From Mycolicibacterium arenosum (GTDB lineage Bacteria > Actinomycetota > Actinomycetes > Mycobacteriales > Mycobacteriaceae), in the NCBI RefSeq assembly GCF_024320865.1, contig NZ_JANDBD010000008.1:1-64000 (forward strand): 64,000 bases of DNA, in the 5' to 3' direction. The number at the start of each line of letters is the position of its first letter. The first letter of the stretch is position 1. Made by a program: the position numbers and the translations under genes. A model generated the notes under the pieces. That model saw nothing but the letters and a program-made list of their open reading frames with translations. It ran no database searches and was not told the DNA's origin. Positions 26,092 to 33,651 of the stretch are shown here, piece by piece.

Positions 26092-27210
26092 CTACCTTGA
26101 TGCCCTCTGCAGGGCGTGGTCGATATCCGCGACCAGGTCGTCGGTGTCCTCGATGCCGAGCGAGAGCCGGGCGAATCCATCACTCACCGGATCGCCCCAG
26201 CGCGCCCGCCGGTCCACCGACGAGTGGATGCCGCCGAAGCTGGTCGCGGCCACCAGCAACGCACTGCGCGACGCGAGGTCGTGGACGGCGGCCGCGTCGG
26301 CGAGTTCGATCGACACCAGCCCGCCGAAGCGCCGCATCTGACGGCTGGCGACTTCGTGCGACGGGTCCTCGGGCAGCCCCGGATACCGCACCGACCGCAC
26401 GGCGGGGTGCGCGCGGAGCATCACCGCGACCGCGAGCGCGTTGTGACACTGCCGCTCGAACCGGAGCCCGGCGCTGCCGAGGCTGCGCAACACCAGCCAG
26501 GCTTCGAACGGTCCCAGAATCGCGCCGGACAGCAGCCGTTCGCGTTCGACGGCCGCCATCAGATCGGCGTGGCAACCCGCCGCGTAGCCCGCGAGGACGT
26601 CGCCGTGACCGGCGAGTGCCTTGGTGGCGCTTGCGACGACGAGATCGGCACCGAGCGAAAGAGGTTGCTGCCCAAAGGGAGTGGGGGTGGTGTTGTCGAC
26701 GACGAGCGTGGCGCCGCGCGACCTGCAGGTGAGCGCCAGCCGATGCAGGTCGACCACGTCCAGTGTCGGGTTGACGGGCGTCTCCGCCAACACCACGTCG
26801 GCGTGCTCGGCGGCATCGCACATCTCCGACGCGGATGCGGTGACGACCTCGACTCCTTGCGGCACAAGGCTTTCCAACGCGTAGGCGCGGACCTGGTAGT
26901 AGCCGTCCGCGGGCACCACCAGCCGCTTACCCGGCGTGGCGAGCACCCGCAGTACCGAGGTGATCGCGGCCATGCCCGACGAGAAGGACAGCGCCGCCGT
27001 CGCACCCTCGAGCGTGGCGAGCGCCGACTCCAGGTGCCGCCACGTCGGATTCGAACTGCGGCCGTAGACGTCCTGCGGTGCGGATTCGTCGGCGGAGAGG
27101 TGGTACGCCGATGCGGGCACCGGTGGCGTCGACACCGGCGCCCCCGCGATACCGAGCGTCGCAGATGCCGTCACACTGCGGGTCGAATCGCCGTACTGGC
27201 CGTCCATCAC
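26092..27210 (-). CDS. Cystathionine gamma-synthase/lyase-type PLP enzyme
   Basis: 372-aa fold-type I PLP enzyme of the Cys/Met-metabolism family. The cofactor Lys is Lys197 in VVASATKALAGHGDVLAG; SFSSGMAAI, PVNPTLDVVD and VVDNTTPTP are further family motifs. It could be a cystathionine gamma-lyase, gamma-synthase or methionine gamma-lyase; sequence alone does not decide. GTG 27210 and ATG 27207 are adjacent; ATG is the more likely start, with GGAG upstream. Only 1 nt separates it from the gpsA stop. In M. tuberculosis ddl and gpsA are adjacent, so this gene is an insertion relative to that order. Confidence 0.88.
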   Translation of the reverse strand: MMDGQYGDSTRSVTASATLGIAGAPVSTPPVPASAYHLSADESAPQDVYGRSSNPTWRHLESALATLEGATAALSFSSGMAAITSVLRVLATPGKRLVVPADGYYQVRAYALESLVPQGVEVVTASASEMCDAAEHADVVLAETPVNPTLDVVDLHRLALTCRSRGATLVVDNTTPTPFGQQPLSLGADLVVASATKALAGHGDVLAGYAAGCHADLMAAVERERLLSGAILGPFEAWLVLRSLGSAGLRFERQCHNALAVAVMLRAHPAVRSVRYPGLPEDPSHEVASRQMRRFGGLVSIELADAAAVHDLASRSALLVAATSFGGIHSSVDRRARWGDPVSDGFARLSLGIEDTDDLVADIDHALQRASR

Positions 27211-27211
27211 A

Positions 27212-28210
27212 TCACTCCGGTTTGGTGCTGCGTCCCAGCAGCGACGCCATCGCCTCGATAGCCGACGAGCCCTTGTGGCACACCCGGTAAACCGCCTCGG
27301 TCAACGGCATCTCGACGTCATAGGAGTTCGCGAGCGCGAGCACCGACTGACACGACGTGACGCCCTCGGCGACGTGCCCACTGGCAGCGGCCATCGCGGA
27401 GTCCATGGTGCCGCCCAGTCCGAGACGCTCTCCGAACGACCGGTTGCGGGAATGCGCCGACGTGCACGTGGCAACGAGGTCGCCGACCCCCGCCAGGCCG
27501 GCCAGCGTCGCGCCCTTGGCCCCCAGCGCGATACCGAGTCGCATGATCTCCGCGAGTCCGCGGGTGATGATCGCCGCCCTGGTGTTCTCCCCCAACCCCA
27601 TGCCGACGGCCATCCCGCAGGCGAGCGCGATGACGTTCTTGCACGCTCCGCCCACCTCGGCGCCGATCACGTCGGCGTTCGTGTAGGGCCGGAAGTACGG
27701 TGTCGAGAACGCCCGCTGCAGCGCCACCGCCCGACCCGAGTCGGAACACGCGACGACGGTCGCCGCGGGTTGCCGGACGGCGACCTCGCTGGCGAGATTC
27801 GGACCGGTGACCACCGCGACGCGGGCCGGATCGGCCCCCGTGACCTGGATGATGACCTGGCTCATCCGCATCAGCGTGTTCAGTTCGATGCCCTTGGCGA
27901 CGCTCACCAGAGTGGCGTCCGGACCGATATCCGGCCGCCACTGCTCGAGGTTGCCGCGCAGTTTCTGCGACGGCACGGCGAGAAGCACGGTGCAGGCGCC
28001 GTCCAGTGCGGCGGCGGCGTCGGACGTCGCGCGGATCGATTCGGGAAGTTCCACGTCGCCGAGGTAGTTGCAATTGCGGTGCGTCTCGTTGATCTCGTCC
28101 GCCAACTCCGCCCGTCGGGTCCACAGCGTGACGGTGTTGCCCGCGTCCGCGAGCACCTTCGCCAACGCGGTGCCCCACGCGCCCGCACCCATGACCGCCG
28201 CCTCTACCAC
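27212..28210 (-). CDS. gpsA: Glycerol-3-phosphate dehydrogenase (NAD(P)+)
   Basis: Reduces dihydroxyacetone phosphate to sn-glycerol 3-phosphate, the backbone for phospholipids. The 332-aa protein opens with the Rossmann motif GAGAWGTALAKVLADAG; the catalytic Lys is in GGACKNVIALACGMAVGMG, and ARAAIITRGLAEI-like sequence is present. The start is GTG 28210, supported by TAGATT (28222-28217) exactly 6 nt upstream, so the transcript is likely leaderless. It is divergent from fbiD. Confidence 0.97.
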   Translation of the reverse strand: MVEAAVMGAGAWGTALAKVLADAGNTVTLWTRRAELADEINETHRNCNYLGDVELPESIRATSDAAAALDGACTVLLAVPSQKLRGNLEQWRPDIGPDATLVSVAKGIELNTLMRMSQVIIQVTGADPARVAVVTGPNLASEVAVRQPAATVVACSDSGRAVALQRAFSTPYFRPYTNADVIGAEVGGACKNVIALACGMAVGMGLGENTRAAIITRGLAEIMRLGIALGAKGATLAGLAGVGDLVATCTSAHSRNRSFGERLGLGGTMDSAMAAASGHVAEGVTSCQSVLALANSYDVEMPLTEAVYRVCHKGSSAIEAMASLLGRSTKPE

Positions 28211-28216
28211 CGTTCA

Positions 28217-28226
28217 AATCTAGCCT
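28217..28226. promoter_or_regulatory. Overlapping divergent -10 boxes of gpsA and fbiD
   Basis: On the minus strand TAGATT (28222-28217) lies 6 nt from the gpsA start. On the plus strand TAGCCT (28221-28226) is placed to start an fbiD transcript near 28233. The two hexamers share two base pairs, so polymerase binding in the two directions is probably mutually exclusive. Confidence 0.5.
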
Positions 28227-28254
28227 GGCAGCCGCAACTGGCAGGATGGCAGTC

Positions 28255-28935
28255 ATGAGCGGCACCTCCGCCGGCGGACGCCCGACCGTCGGCCTGATCA
28301 TCGCGGTCAAACGCCTCGGTGCGGCGAAGACCCGACTCGCTCCGCTCTTCACCTCGACGGAACCCGGCGCCAGGGAGGACCTGGTGCTCGCGATGCTCGT
28401 CGACACCGTCATCGCGGCCCAGGCCGTGCCCGCGGTTAGCAGCATCACCGTCGTGACGCCGGATCCCCGAGCGGCCGACGCCGCCCGCGCACACGGGGCG
28501 GCGGTGCTCGTCGACCAGACCCCCGCCGGGCATCCCGATCCGCTGAACGAGGCGTTGCGCCGAGCCGAGTCGAGCGTGCGCGCCTCGGGCCCGAACGTCG
28601 CGGTGCTGCAGGGCGATCTGCCTGCGCTGCAGGCACGCGAACTCGCTCAGGCGGTATCGGCGGCGCGGGCCCATCCGCGCAGCTTCGTCGGCGATCGGCA
28701 CGGCACCGGTACCGCGGCGCTGTTCGCGTTCGGCACCGCGTTGGACGCGAGCTTCGGCACCGATTCGGCTGTGCGGCATGCCGATTCGGGAGCGGTGGCC
28801 CTGACCGGCAGCTGGCCGGGGCTGCGCTGCGACATCGACACCCCCGATGACCTCGCGGCGGCACTGCGCCTGGGCGTCGGGACCACCACCAAGCGCACCG
28901 TCGCGGACATGGAGATCCCGGACTTCCACGCGTGA
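28255..28935 (+). CDS. fbiD: Phosphoenolpyruvate guanylyltransferase FbiD
   Basis: Builds the nucleotide-activated phosphoenolpyruvate (or 2-phospholactate) precursor of coenzyme F420, the cofactor that activates nitroimidazole prodrugs. The product is 226 aa from ATG 28255; the in-frame ATG 28246 would add three residues but leaves no room for a ribosome-binding site. The N-terminal IIAVKRLGAAKTRLAP is the CofC/FbiD nucleotide loop; LQGDLPAL and the CDIDTPDDL ending are also characteristic. It matches Rv2983. ppk follows after about 50 bp. Confidence 0.93.
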   Translation: MSGTSAGGRPTVGLIIAVKRLGAAKTRLAPLFTSTEPGAREDLVLAMLVDTVIAAQAVPAVSSITVVTPDPRAADAARAHGAAVLVDQTPAGHPDPLNEALRRAESSVRASGPNVAVLQGDLPALQARELAQAVSAARAHPRSFVGDRHGTGTAALFAFGTALDASFGTDSAVRHADSGAVALTGSWPGLRCDIDTPDDLAAALRLGVGTTTKRTVADMEIPDFHA

Positions 28936-28983
28936 TGGCGGTTGCCTAGCCCACGGCACCGTCGATGGGGGATGATCGGAACC

Positions 28984-31146
28984 GTGACTGAAGCCGACAC
29001 CCGACCGACCGATTCCGAATGGGTGGCGTCCGACTCCGCACCCGAGGCGCCGCCCGCCGCGACGGCGGATGCGGTCGACCCGGCGCTGCCCGAAGCCCTG
29101 CCCGAGGACCGCTATCTCAATCGCGAGCTGAGCTGGCTGGACTTCAACGCCCGCGTCCTCGCCCTGGCCGCGGACCCGTCACTGCCGCTGCTGGAGCGCG
29201 CCAAGTTCCTCGCGATCTTCGCGTCGAATCTCGATGAGTTCTACATGGTCCGCGTCGCGGGTCTGAAACGGCGCGACGAGATGGGCCTGTCGGTGCGGTC
29301 CGCCGACGGCCTCTCGCCGCGCGAGCAGTTGCGCCGCATCGGTGAGCGCACGCAGCAGATCGCGACGCGCCACGCGACGGTGTTCGGCGAACTCGTCCGG
29401 CCGGCTCTCGCCGAGCAGGGCATAGTCATCGTCACCTGGGGCGAACTGGACGAGGACGAACGGGGTCGCCTGTCGACGTTGTTCCACGAGCAGGTCTTCC
29501 CGGTGCTGACACCGCTCGCCGTGGATCCGGCGCACCCGTTCCCGTTCGTGAGCGGGCTGAGCCTCAACCTCGCCATCACCGTCCGCCAACCCGACGACGG
29601 CACACAGCACTTCGCCCGTATCAAGGTGCCGGACAACGTCGACAGGTTCGTCGAGTTGAAGCCCCGCGACGACGACACCAGGGTGCGATTCCTACCGATG
29701 GAGGAACTCATCGCCGCGTTCCTCGGCGTGCTGTTCCCCGGCCTCGAGATCGTCGAACACCACGCGTTCCGCATCACCCGCAACGCGGACATGGAGGTCG
29801 AGGAGGATCGCGACGAGGACCTCCTGAAGGCACTCGAACGCGAATTGGCCCGGCGGCGCTTCGGTTCCCCGGTCCGCCTCGAAGTCGCCGACGACATGAC
29901 CGAGAACACGCTCGAGTTGCTGCAGAACGAACTGGACGTCGATCCCGGCGACGTCATCGAAGTGCCGGGCCTGCTCGACCTGTCGTCGCTCTGGCAGATC
30001 TACGGCGTCGACCGGCCGGCCCTGAAGGACCCGACGTTCGTACCCGCGACGCCGCCCGCGTTCGGCGAACGGGAAACGCCGAAGAGCATTTTCGCGCATC
30101 TGCGCGATGGCGACGTGCTGGTGCACCATCCGTACGACTCGTTCTCCACGACGGTGCAGCGCTTCATCGAGCAGGCCGCCGCCGATCCGAACGTGTTGGC
30201 CATCAAGCAGACGCTCTACCGGACCTCCGGTGACTCGCCGATCGTCAGCGCCCTGATCGACGCCGCCGAGGCCGGCAAGCAGGTGGTGGCCCTGGTCGAG
30301 ATCAAGGCCCGCTTCGACGAACAGGCCAACATCAAGTGGGCCCGCGCACTGGAGCAGGCGGGAGTCCACGTCGTCTACGGGCTCATCGGGCTGAAGACCC
30401 ACTGCAAGACGTGTCTGGTCGTCCGGCGTGAGGGTTCGACGATCCGCCGCTACTGCCACATCGGGACCGGCAACTACAACCCCAAAACCTCCCGGCTGTA
30501 CGAGGACGTGGGGCTGCTGACGGCGTCGCCCGACATCGGTGCCGACCTCACCGACCTGTTCAACTCGCTAACGGGCTACTCCCGCAAGGTGTCCTACCGC
30601 AACCTGCTCGTCGCTCCGCACGGCGTGCGCAAGGGCATCATCGAGCGGATCGATCGCGAGATCGCGGCCAAGCGCGACGGCGCCGAAGCCGGAATCCGCA
30701 TGAAGGCCAACGCACTGGTGGACGAGCAGGTGATCGACGCGCTGTACCGGGCATCGCAGGCCGGGGTCCCCGTCGACGTGGTGGTGCGCGGGATCTGCGC
30801 GCTGCGGCCCGGTGTGCCCGGCGTCTCCGAGAACATCACCGTGCGGTCCATCCTCGGCCGCTTCCTCGAGCACTCGCGAATAATTCACTTTCGCGCAACC
30901 AACGAGTTCTGGATCGGCAGTGCCGACATGATGCATCGTAATCTCGATCGCCGGGTCGAGGTCATGGCGCAGGTCAAGGATCGCAGGCTGACCGAACAGC
31001 TCAACGACGTGTTCGAGTCCGCCCTCGATCCCGCGACCCGCTGCTGGGAACTCGGTCCCGACGGTTACTGGACGGCGTCACCCCAGGAAGGCCACAAGGT
31101 GCGCGACCACCAGGTGTCGTTGATGGAGAGTCATCGGCATCCGTGA
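28984..31146 (+). CDS. ppk: Polyphosphate kinase 1
   Basis: Reversibly polymerises the gamma-phosphate of ATP into polyphosphate, which supports the stringent response and stress survival. The 720-aa product contains the PPK N-terminal domain (DRYLNRELSWLDFNARVL), the catalytic His region LIGLKTHCKTCLVVRRE and the second phospholipase-D-like half with YRNLLVAPHGVR. The start is uncertain: GTG 28984 is preceded by GGAACC, while ATG 28972 and 28942 are also in frame. mutT1 follows 47 bp downstream, as in M. tuberculosis. Confidence 0.96.
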   Translation: MTEADTRPTDSEWVASDSAPEAPPAATADAVDPALPEALPEDRYLNRELSWLDFNARVLALAADPSLPLLERAKFLAIFASNLDEFYMVRVAGLKRRDEMGLSVRSADGLSPREQLRRIGERTQQIATRHATVFGELVRPALAEQGIVIVTWGELDEDERGRLSTLFHEQVFPVLTPLAVDPAHPFPFVSGLSLNLAITVRQPDDGTQHFARIKVPDNVDRFVELKPRDDDTRVRFLPMEELIAAFLGVLFPGLEIVEHHAFRITRNADMEVEEDRDEDLLKALERELARRRFGSPVRLEVADDMTENTLELLQNELDVDPGDVIEVPGLLDLSSLWQIYGVDRPALKDPTFVPATPPAFGERETPKSIFAHLRDGDVLVHHPYDSFSTTVQRFIEQAAADPNVLAIKQTLYRTSGDSPIVSALIDAAEAGKQVVALVEIKARFDEQANIKWARALEQAGVHVVYGLIGLKTHCKTCLVVRREGSTIRRYCHIGTGNYNPKTSRLYEDVGLLTASPDIGADLTDLFNSLTGYSRKVSYRNLLVAPHGVRKGIIERIDREIAAKRDGAEAGIRMKANALVDEQVIDALYRASQAGVPVDVVVRGICALRPGVPGVSENITVRSILGRFLEHSRIIHFRATNEFWIGSADMMHRNLDRRVEVMAQVKDRRLTEQLNDVFESALDPATRCWELGPDGYWTASPQEGHKVRDHQVSLMESHRHP

Positions 31147-31193
31147 TCGGGCGTTTGATGGGAATCCTGCCCGAATGACCTGCAGGAGTTGAG

Positions 31194-32117
31194 GTGCCGA
31201 AGCAAGCTCCCGATGCGATATTCGCTGCCGGGACGGTCCTGTGGCGCCCCGTGGAGCCGGGGTCAGCCGACTCGCTGGTGGCGGTGGTGCATCGGCCGCG
31301 CTACGACGACTGGTCGCTGCCCAAGGGCAAGGTGGATCCCGGCGAGACCCAACCCGTCACGGCCGTACGTGAAGTCGAAGAGGAGACCGGCTACGCGTGC
31401 GAGCTCGGCCGCCGGCTCGCGGCGGTGAGCTATCCGGTCGGCGATCACACGAAGCGGGTGGTCTACTGGGCGGCGCGCACGCTCGGCGGGGAGTTCACCG
31501 CCAACTCCGAAGTCGACGAGCTGGAGTGGCTCACGGTCAAGCAGGCGATCAAACGCCTTCAGTACCCGGATGACCGGAAGATCATCCGGCGCTTCGCGAA
31601 GGTTCCCGCCGACACCAGCACCGTGTTGATCGTGCGGCACGGGACGGCGGGCAGGAAGTCACGGTACAAGGGCGACGACCGGAAACGACCGCTGGACAAG
31701 CACGGACGCGCGCAGGCCGAATCGCTCGTGGGCCAGCTGCTGGCTTTCGGTGCGACCACGGTGTACGCCGCCCCGCGGGTGCGCTGTCATCAGACCGTCG
31801 GACCGCTCGCCGAGGAACTCGGGGTCGAGATCACCGATGAGCCGACGCTGACCGAGGAGGCGTTCGCCGATGACAAGCGGTCGGCGCGGCACCGGGTGCT
31901 CGATATCGCGAAGCTCAGTGCGAACAGTCATGCCACGCCGGTGATCTGCACGCAGGGCAAGGTCATCCCCGAACTCATCGCCTGGTGGTGTGACCGGGAC
32001 GGGGTGCGGCCGGACAAATCGCGCAACCGCAAGGGCAGTACGTGGGTGCTGTCGCTGAGCGGCGGAAAGCTGGTGGCCGCCGACCACATCGGCAGCCCCC
32101 TGGCCGCCGACGGCTGA
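31194..32117 (+). CDS. mutT1: MutT1: Nudix plus histidine-phosphatase hydrolase
   Basis: 307-aa two-domain enzyme that clears 8-oxo-dGTP and 8-oxo-GTP. The N-terminal Nudix box is complete: it starts at GKVDPGE and ends at REVEEETGY (about 43-65). The C-terminal half has the histidine-phosphatase motif VLIVRHGTAGRKS (about 144-156), which in the mycobacterial family converts diphosphate products to monophosphates. The start is GTG at 31194, with GCAGGAG upstream. It converges on hupB, and a perfect hairpin separates the two. Confidence 0.96.
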   Translation: MPKQAPDAIFAAGTVLWRPVEPGSADSLVAVVHRPRYDDWSLPKGKVDPGETQPVTAVREVEEETGYACELGRRLAAVSYPVGDHTKRVVYWAARTLGGEFTANSEVDELEWLTVKQAIKRLQYPDDRKIIRRFAKVPADTSTVLIVRHGTAGRKSRYKGDDRKRPLDKHGRAQAESLVGQLLAFGATTVYAAPRVRCHQTVGPLAEELGVEITDEPTLTEEAFADDKRSARHRVLDIAKLSANSHATPVICTQGKVIPELIAWWCDRDGVRPDKSRNRKGSTWVLSLSGGKLVAADHIGSPLAADG

Positions 32118-32131
32118 GGCCTCACAGACGA

Positions 32132-32165
32132 ACGCGCCGTGGATCCACTGGGATCCACGGCGCGT
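32132..32165. terminator. Bidirectional hairpin between mutT1 and hupB
   Basis: Perfect 15-bp inverted repeat: ACGCGCCGTGGATCC at 32132-32146 pairs with 32151-32165 around the 4-nt loop ACTG. It lies midway between two convergent stops (32117 and 32197). There is no T-run on either side, as is common for mycobacterial terminators. Confidence 0.8.
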
Positions 32166-32196
32166 CTGCGTACCGGAACTGATTCCGGTGCTGTCG

Positions 32197-32847
32197 TTAG
32201 CGACGGCCCTTCTTGGCCGGAGCCTTCTTGGCCGGAGCCTTCTTGGCGGGCGCCTTGGTGGCCGCCTTCTTGACCGGAGCCTTCTTGGCAGGCGCGGCCT
32301 TCTTAGCGGGCGCGGCCTTCTTCACTGCGGCCTTCTTGACCGGAGCCTTCTTCGCCGGAGCCTTCTTGGCAGGCGCGGCCTTCTTAGCGGGCGCGGCCTT
32401 CTTGACTGCGGCCTTCTTGGCCGGAGCCTTCTTCGCGGGCGCGGCCTTCTTAGCGGGCGCGGCCTTCTTGACCGCGGCCTTCTTGGCCGGGGCCTTCTTC
32501 GCGGCAGCCTTACGAGCAGGCGCCGCCGTTGCTCCACGCTTCACTGCAGGTCCTTCCGCCGGGAGACGCTGTGCGCCAGACACAACCGCCTTGAACTGAG
32601 CGCCCGGACGGAACGCCGGGACGGACGTGGGCTTCACCTTGACCGTCTCACCGGTGCGCGGGTTGCGGGCGACACGGGCAGCGCGCTTGCGCTGCTCGAA
32701 GACGCCGAAGCCGGTGATGGTGACGCTGTCACCCTTGTGGACCGCACGCACGATGGTGTCGACGACGTTCTCAACAGCCGCCGTCGCCTGGCGACGATCA
32801 GTGCCCAATTTGTCCGTGAGGACGTCAATGAGCTCTGCCTTATTCAT
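32197..32847 (-). CDS. hupB: Nucleoid protein HupB
   Basis: 216-aa mycobacterial HU homologue that compacts DNA and affects iron and stress gene expression. Residues 1-90 are a normal HU fold (MNKAELIDVLTDKLGTDRRQ, then GFGVFEQRKRAARVARNPRTG). The C-terminal half is a histone-like tail of Lys-Ala-Pro repeats containing three perfect copies of a 19-residue unit (AAVKKAAPAKKAAPAKKAP). The start is ATG 32847, with GGAGG 6 nt upstream. An inverted repeat GTAAA-CC-TTTAC at 32897-32908 lies in the promoter region and may be an operator. The protein converges on mutT1. Confidence 0.97.
   Translation of the reverse strand: MNKAELIDVLTDKLGTDRRQATAAVENVVDTIVRAVHKGDSVTITGFGVFEQRKRAARVARNPRTGETVKVKPTSVPAFRPGAQFKAVVSGAQRLPAEGPAVKRGATAAPARKAAAKKAPAKKAAVKKAAPAKKAAPAKKAPAKKAAVKKAAPAKKAAPAKKAPAKKAPVKKAAVKKAAPAKKAAPAKKAPVKKAATKAPAKKAPAKKAPAKKGRR
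32213..32516 (-). repeat. Lys/Ala/Pro codon repeats in hupB
   Basis: The tail-coding part of hupB consists of nested short direct repeats built from the AAG-AAG-GCC codon pattern, with three near-perfect copies of a unit of about 57-75 bp. Such a stretch is prone to slippage and assembly error. Confidence 0.8.
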
Positions 32848-32977
32848 GCAAAACCTCCGAAACCAGTGGTCCTCTTTGGACCGACTAGTGGACACGGTAA
32901 ACCTTTACGCTGCTGATTTCCAAGAGCCACGCCGGAATTCAGGCGTAGCTAGGGGTGAAATCGGCAATCAGGTTGCC

Positions 32978-32992
32978 CCACACAGGGTGTGG
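32978..32992 (-). terminator. Small hairpin downstream of leuD
   Basis: CCACAC (32978-32983) pairs with GTGTGG (32987-32992) around a 3-nt loop, about 58 bp after the leuD stop. It is a candidate end for the leuCD transcript. It is short and has no T-run, so the call is tentative. Confidence 0.35.
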
Positions 32993-33006
32993 TACGGGAG
33001 TCCTAG

Positions 33007-33030
33007 AACCGCGTTGCTGGGGCGGTTTTT
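33007..33030 (+). terminator. T-tailed hairpin on the plus strand with no gene upstream
   Basis: AACCGC and GCGGTT form a 6-bp stem around a 9-nt loop, and the second arm runs into TTTTT, so the structure looks like a classical intrinsic terminator read on the plus strand. Both flanking genes (hupB, leuD) are on the minus strand. It may end an unannotated small RNA starting upstream of 33000, or an antisense transcript. Confidence 0.45.
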
Positions 33031-33049
33031 CGGTCTCGGACGGGTCCGC

Positions 33050-33643
33050 TCAGGCGGGCAGAGTCCGCGGTTTCCAGCTCGGCCGACGCTTCTCGAAGGC
33101 GGTGATGTCATCCTGTTTCCGCAGCGTAAGGCCTATATCGTCGAGACCCTCGAGCAGTCGCCACGCGGTGTAGTCGTCAATCGTGAACGGCAGCACCACC
33201 GTTCCGGCGGTGAGGTTCCGATCCTTCAGATTCACAGTGATTTCCAGTCCAGGGGACTGCTCGATGAGCTTCCACAACAATTCGACGTCATCTTGTCGAA
33301 CTTGGGCCGCCAGGAGGCCGGCCTTGCCCGCGTTGCCCCGGAAGATGTCGGCGAAGCGGGACGAGATGACGACCCGGAATCCGAAATCCATGAGCGCCCA
33401 GACCGCGTGCTCGCGTGACGAGCCGGTGCCGAAATCGGGGCCGGCGACCAGAACCGAGCCCCTGTCGAACGGCGGCAGGTTCAGGACGAAGGACGGATCG
33501 TTGCGCCAGGCGGCGAAGAGGCCGTCCTCGAAACCCGTTCGGGTGACCCGCTTCAGATAGACGGCCGGAATGATCTGGTCGGTGTCGACATTCGACCGGC
33601 GCAGCGGGACACCGATTCCCGTGTGGGTGTCGAAGGCTTCCAT
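33050..33643 (-). CDS. leuD: 3-isopropylmalate dehydratase small subunit
   Basis: Small subunit of isopropylmalate isomerase (leucine synthesis, with LeuC). The 197-aa product shows VPLRRSNVDTDQIIPAVYLKR and FGTGSSREHAVWAL, typical of the swivelling aconitase domain. The start is ATG 33643, with GGAG 5 nt upstream; a longer frame adds a spurious basic extension. It is 8 nt downstream of leuC. LeuB, the next enzyme, is encoded at 46.7-47.7 kb. Confidence 0.97.
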   Translation of the reverse strand: MEAFDTHTGIGVPLRRSNVDTDQIIPAVYLKRVTRTGFEDGLFAAWRNDPSFVLNLPPFDRGSVLVAGPDFGTGSSREHAVWALMDFGFRVVISSRFADIFRGNAGKAGLLAAQVRQDDVELLWKLIEQSPGLEITVNLKDRNLTAGTVVLPFTIDDYTAWRLLEGLDDIGLTLRKQDDITAFEKRRPSWKPRTLPA

Positions 33644-33651
33644 GAGTACTC

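Noticed and set aside
32213..32516. Regular repeats resembling a CRISPR array
   Set aside because: They are in-frame Lys/Ala/Pro codon repeats of hupB, without unique spacers.
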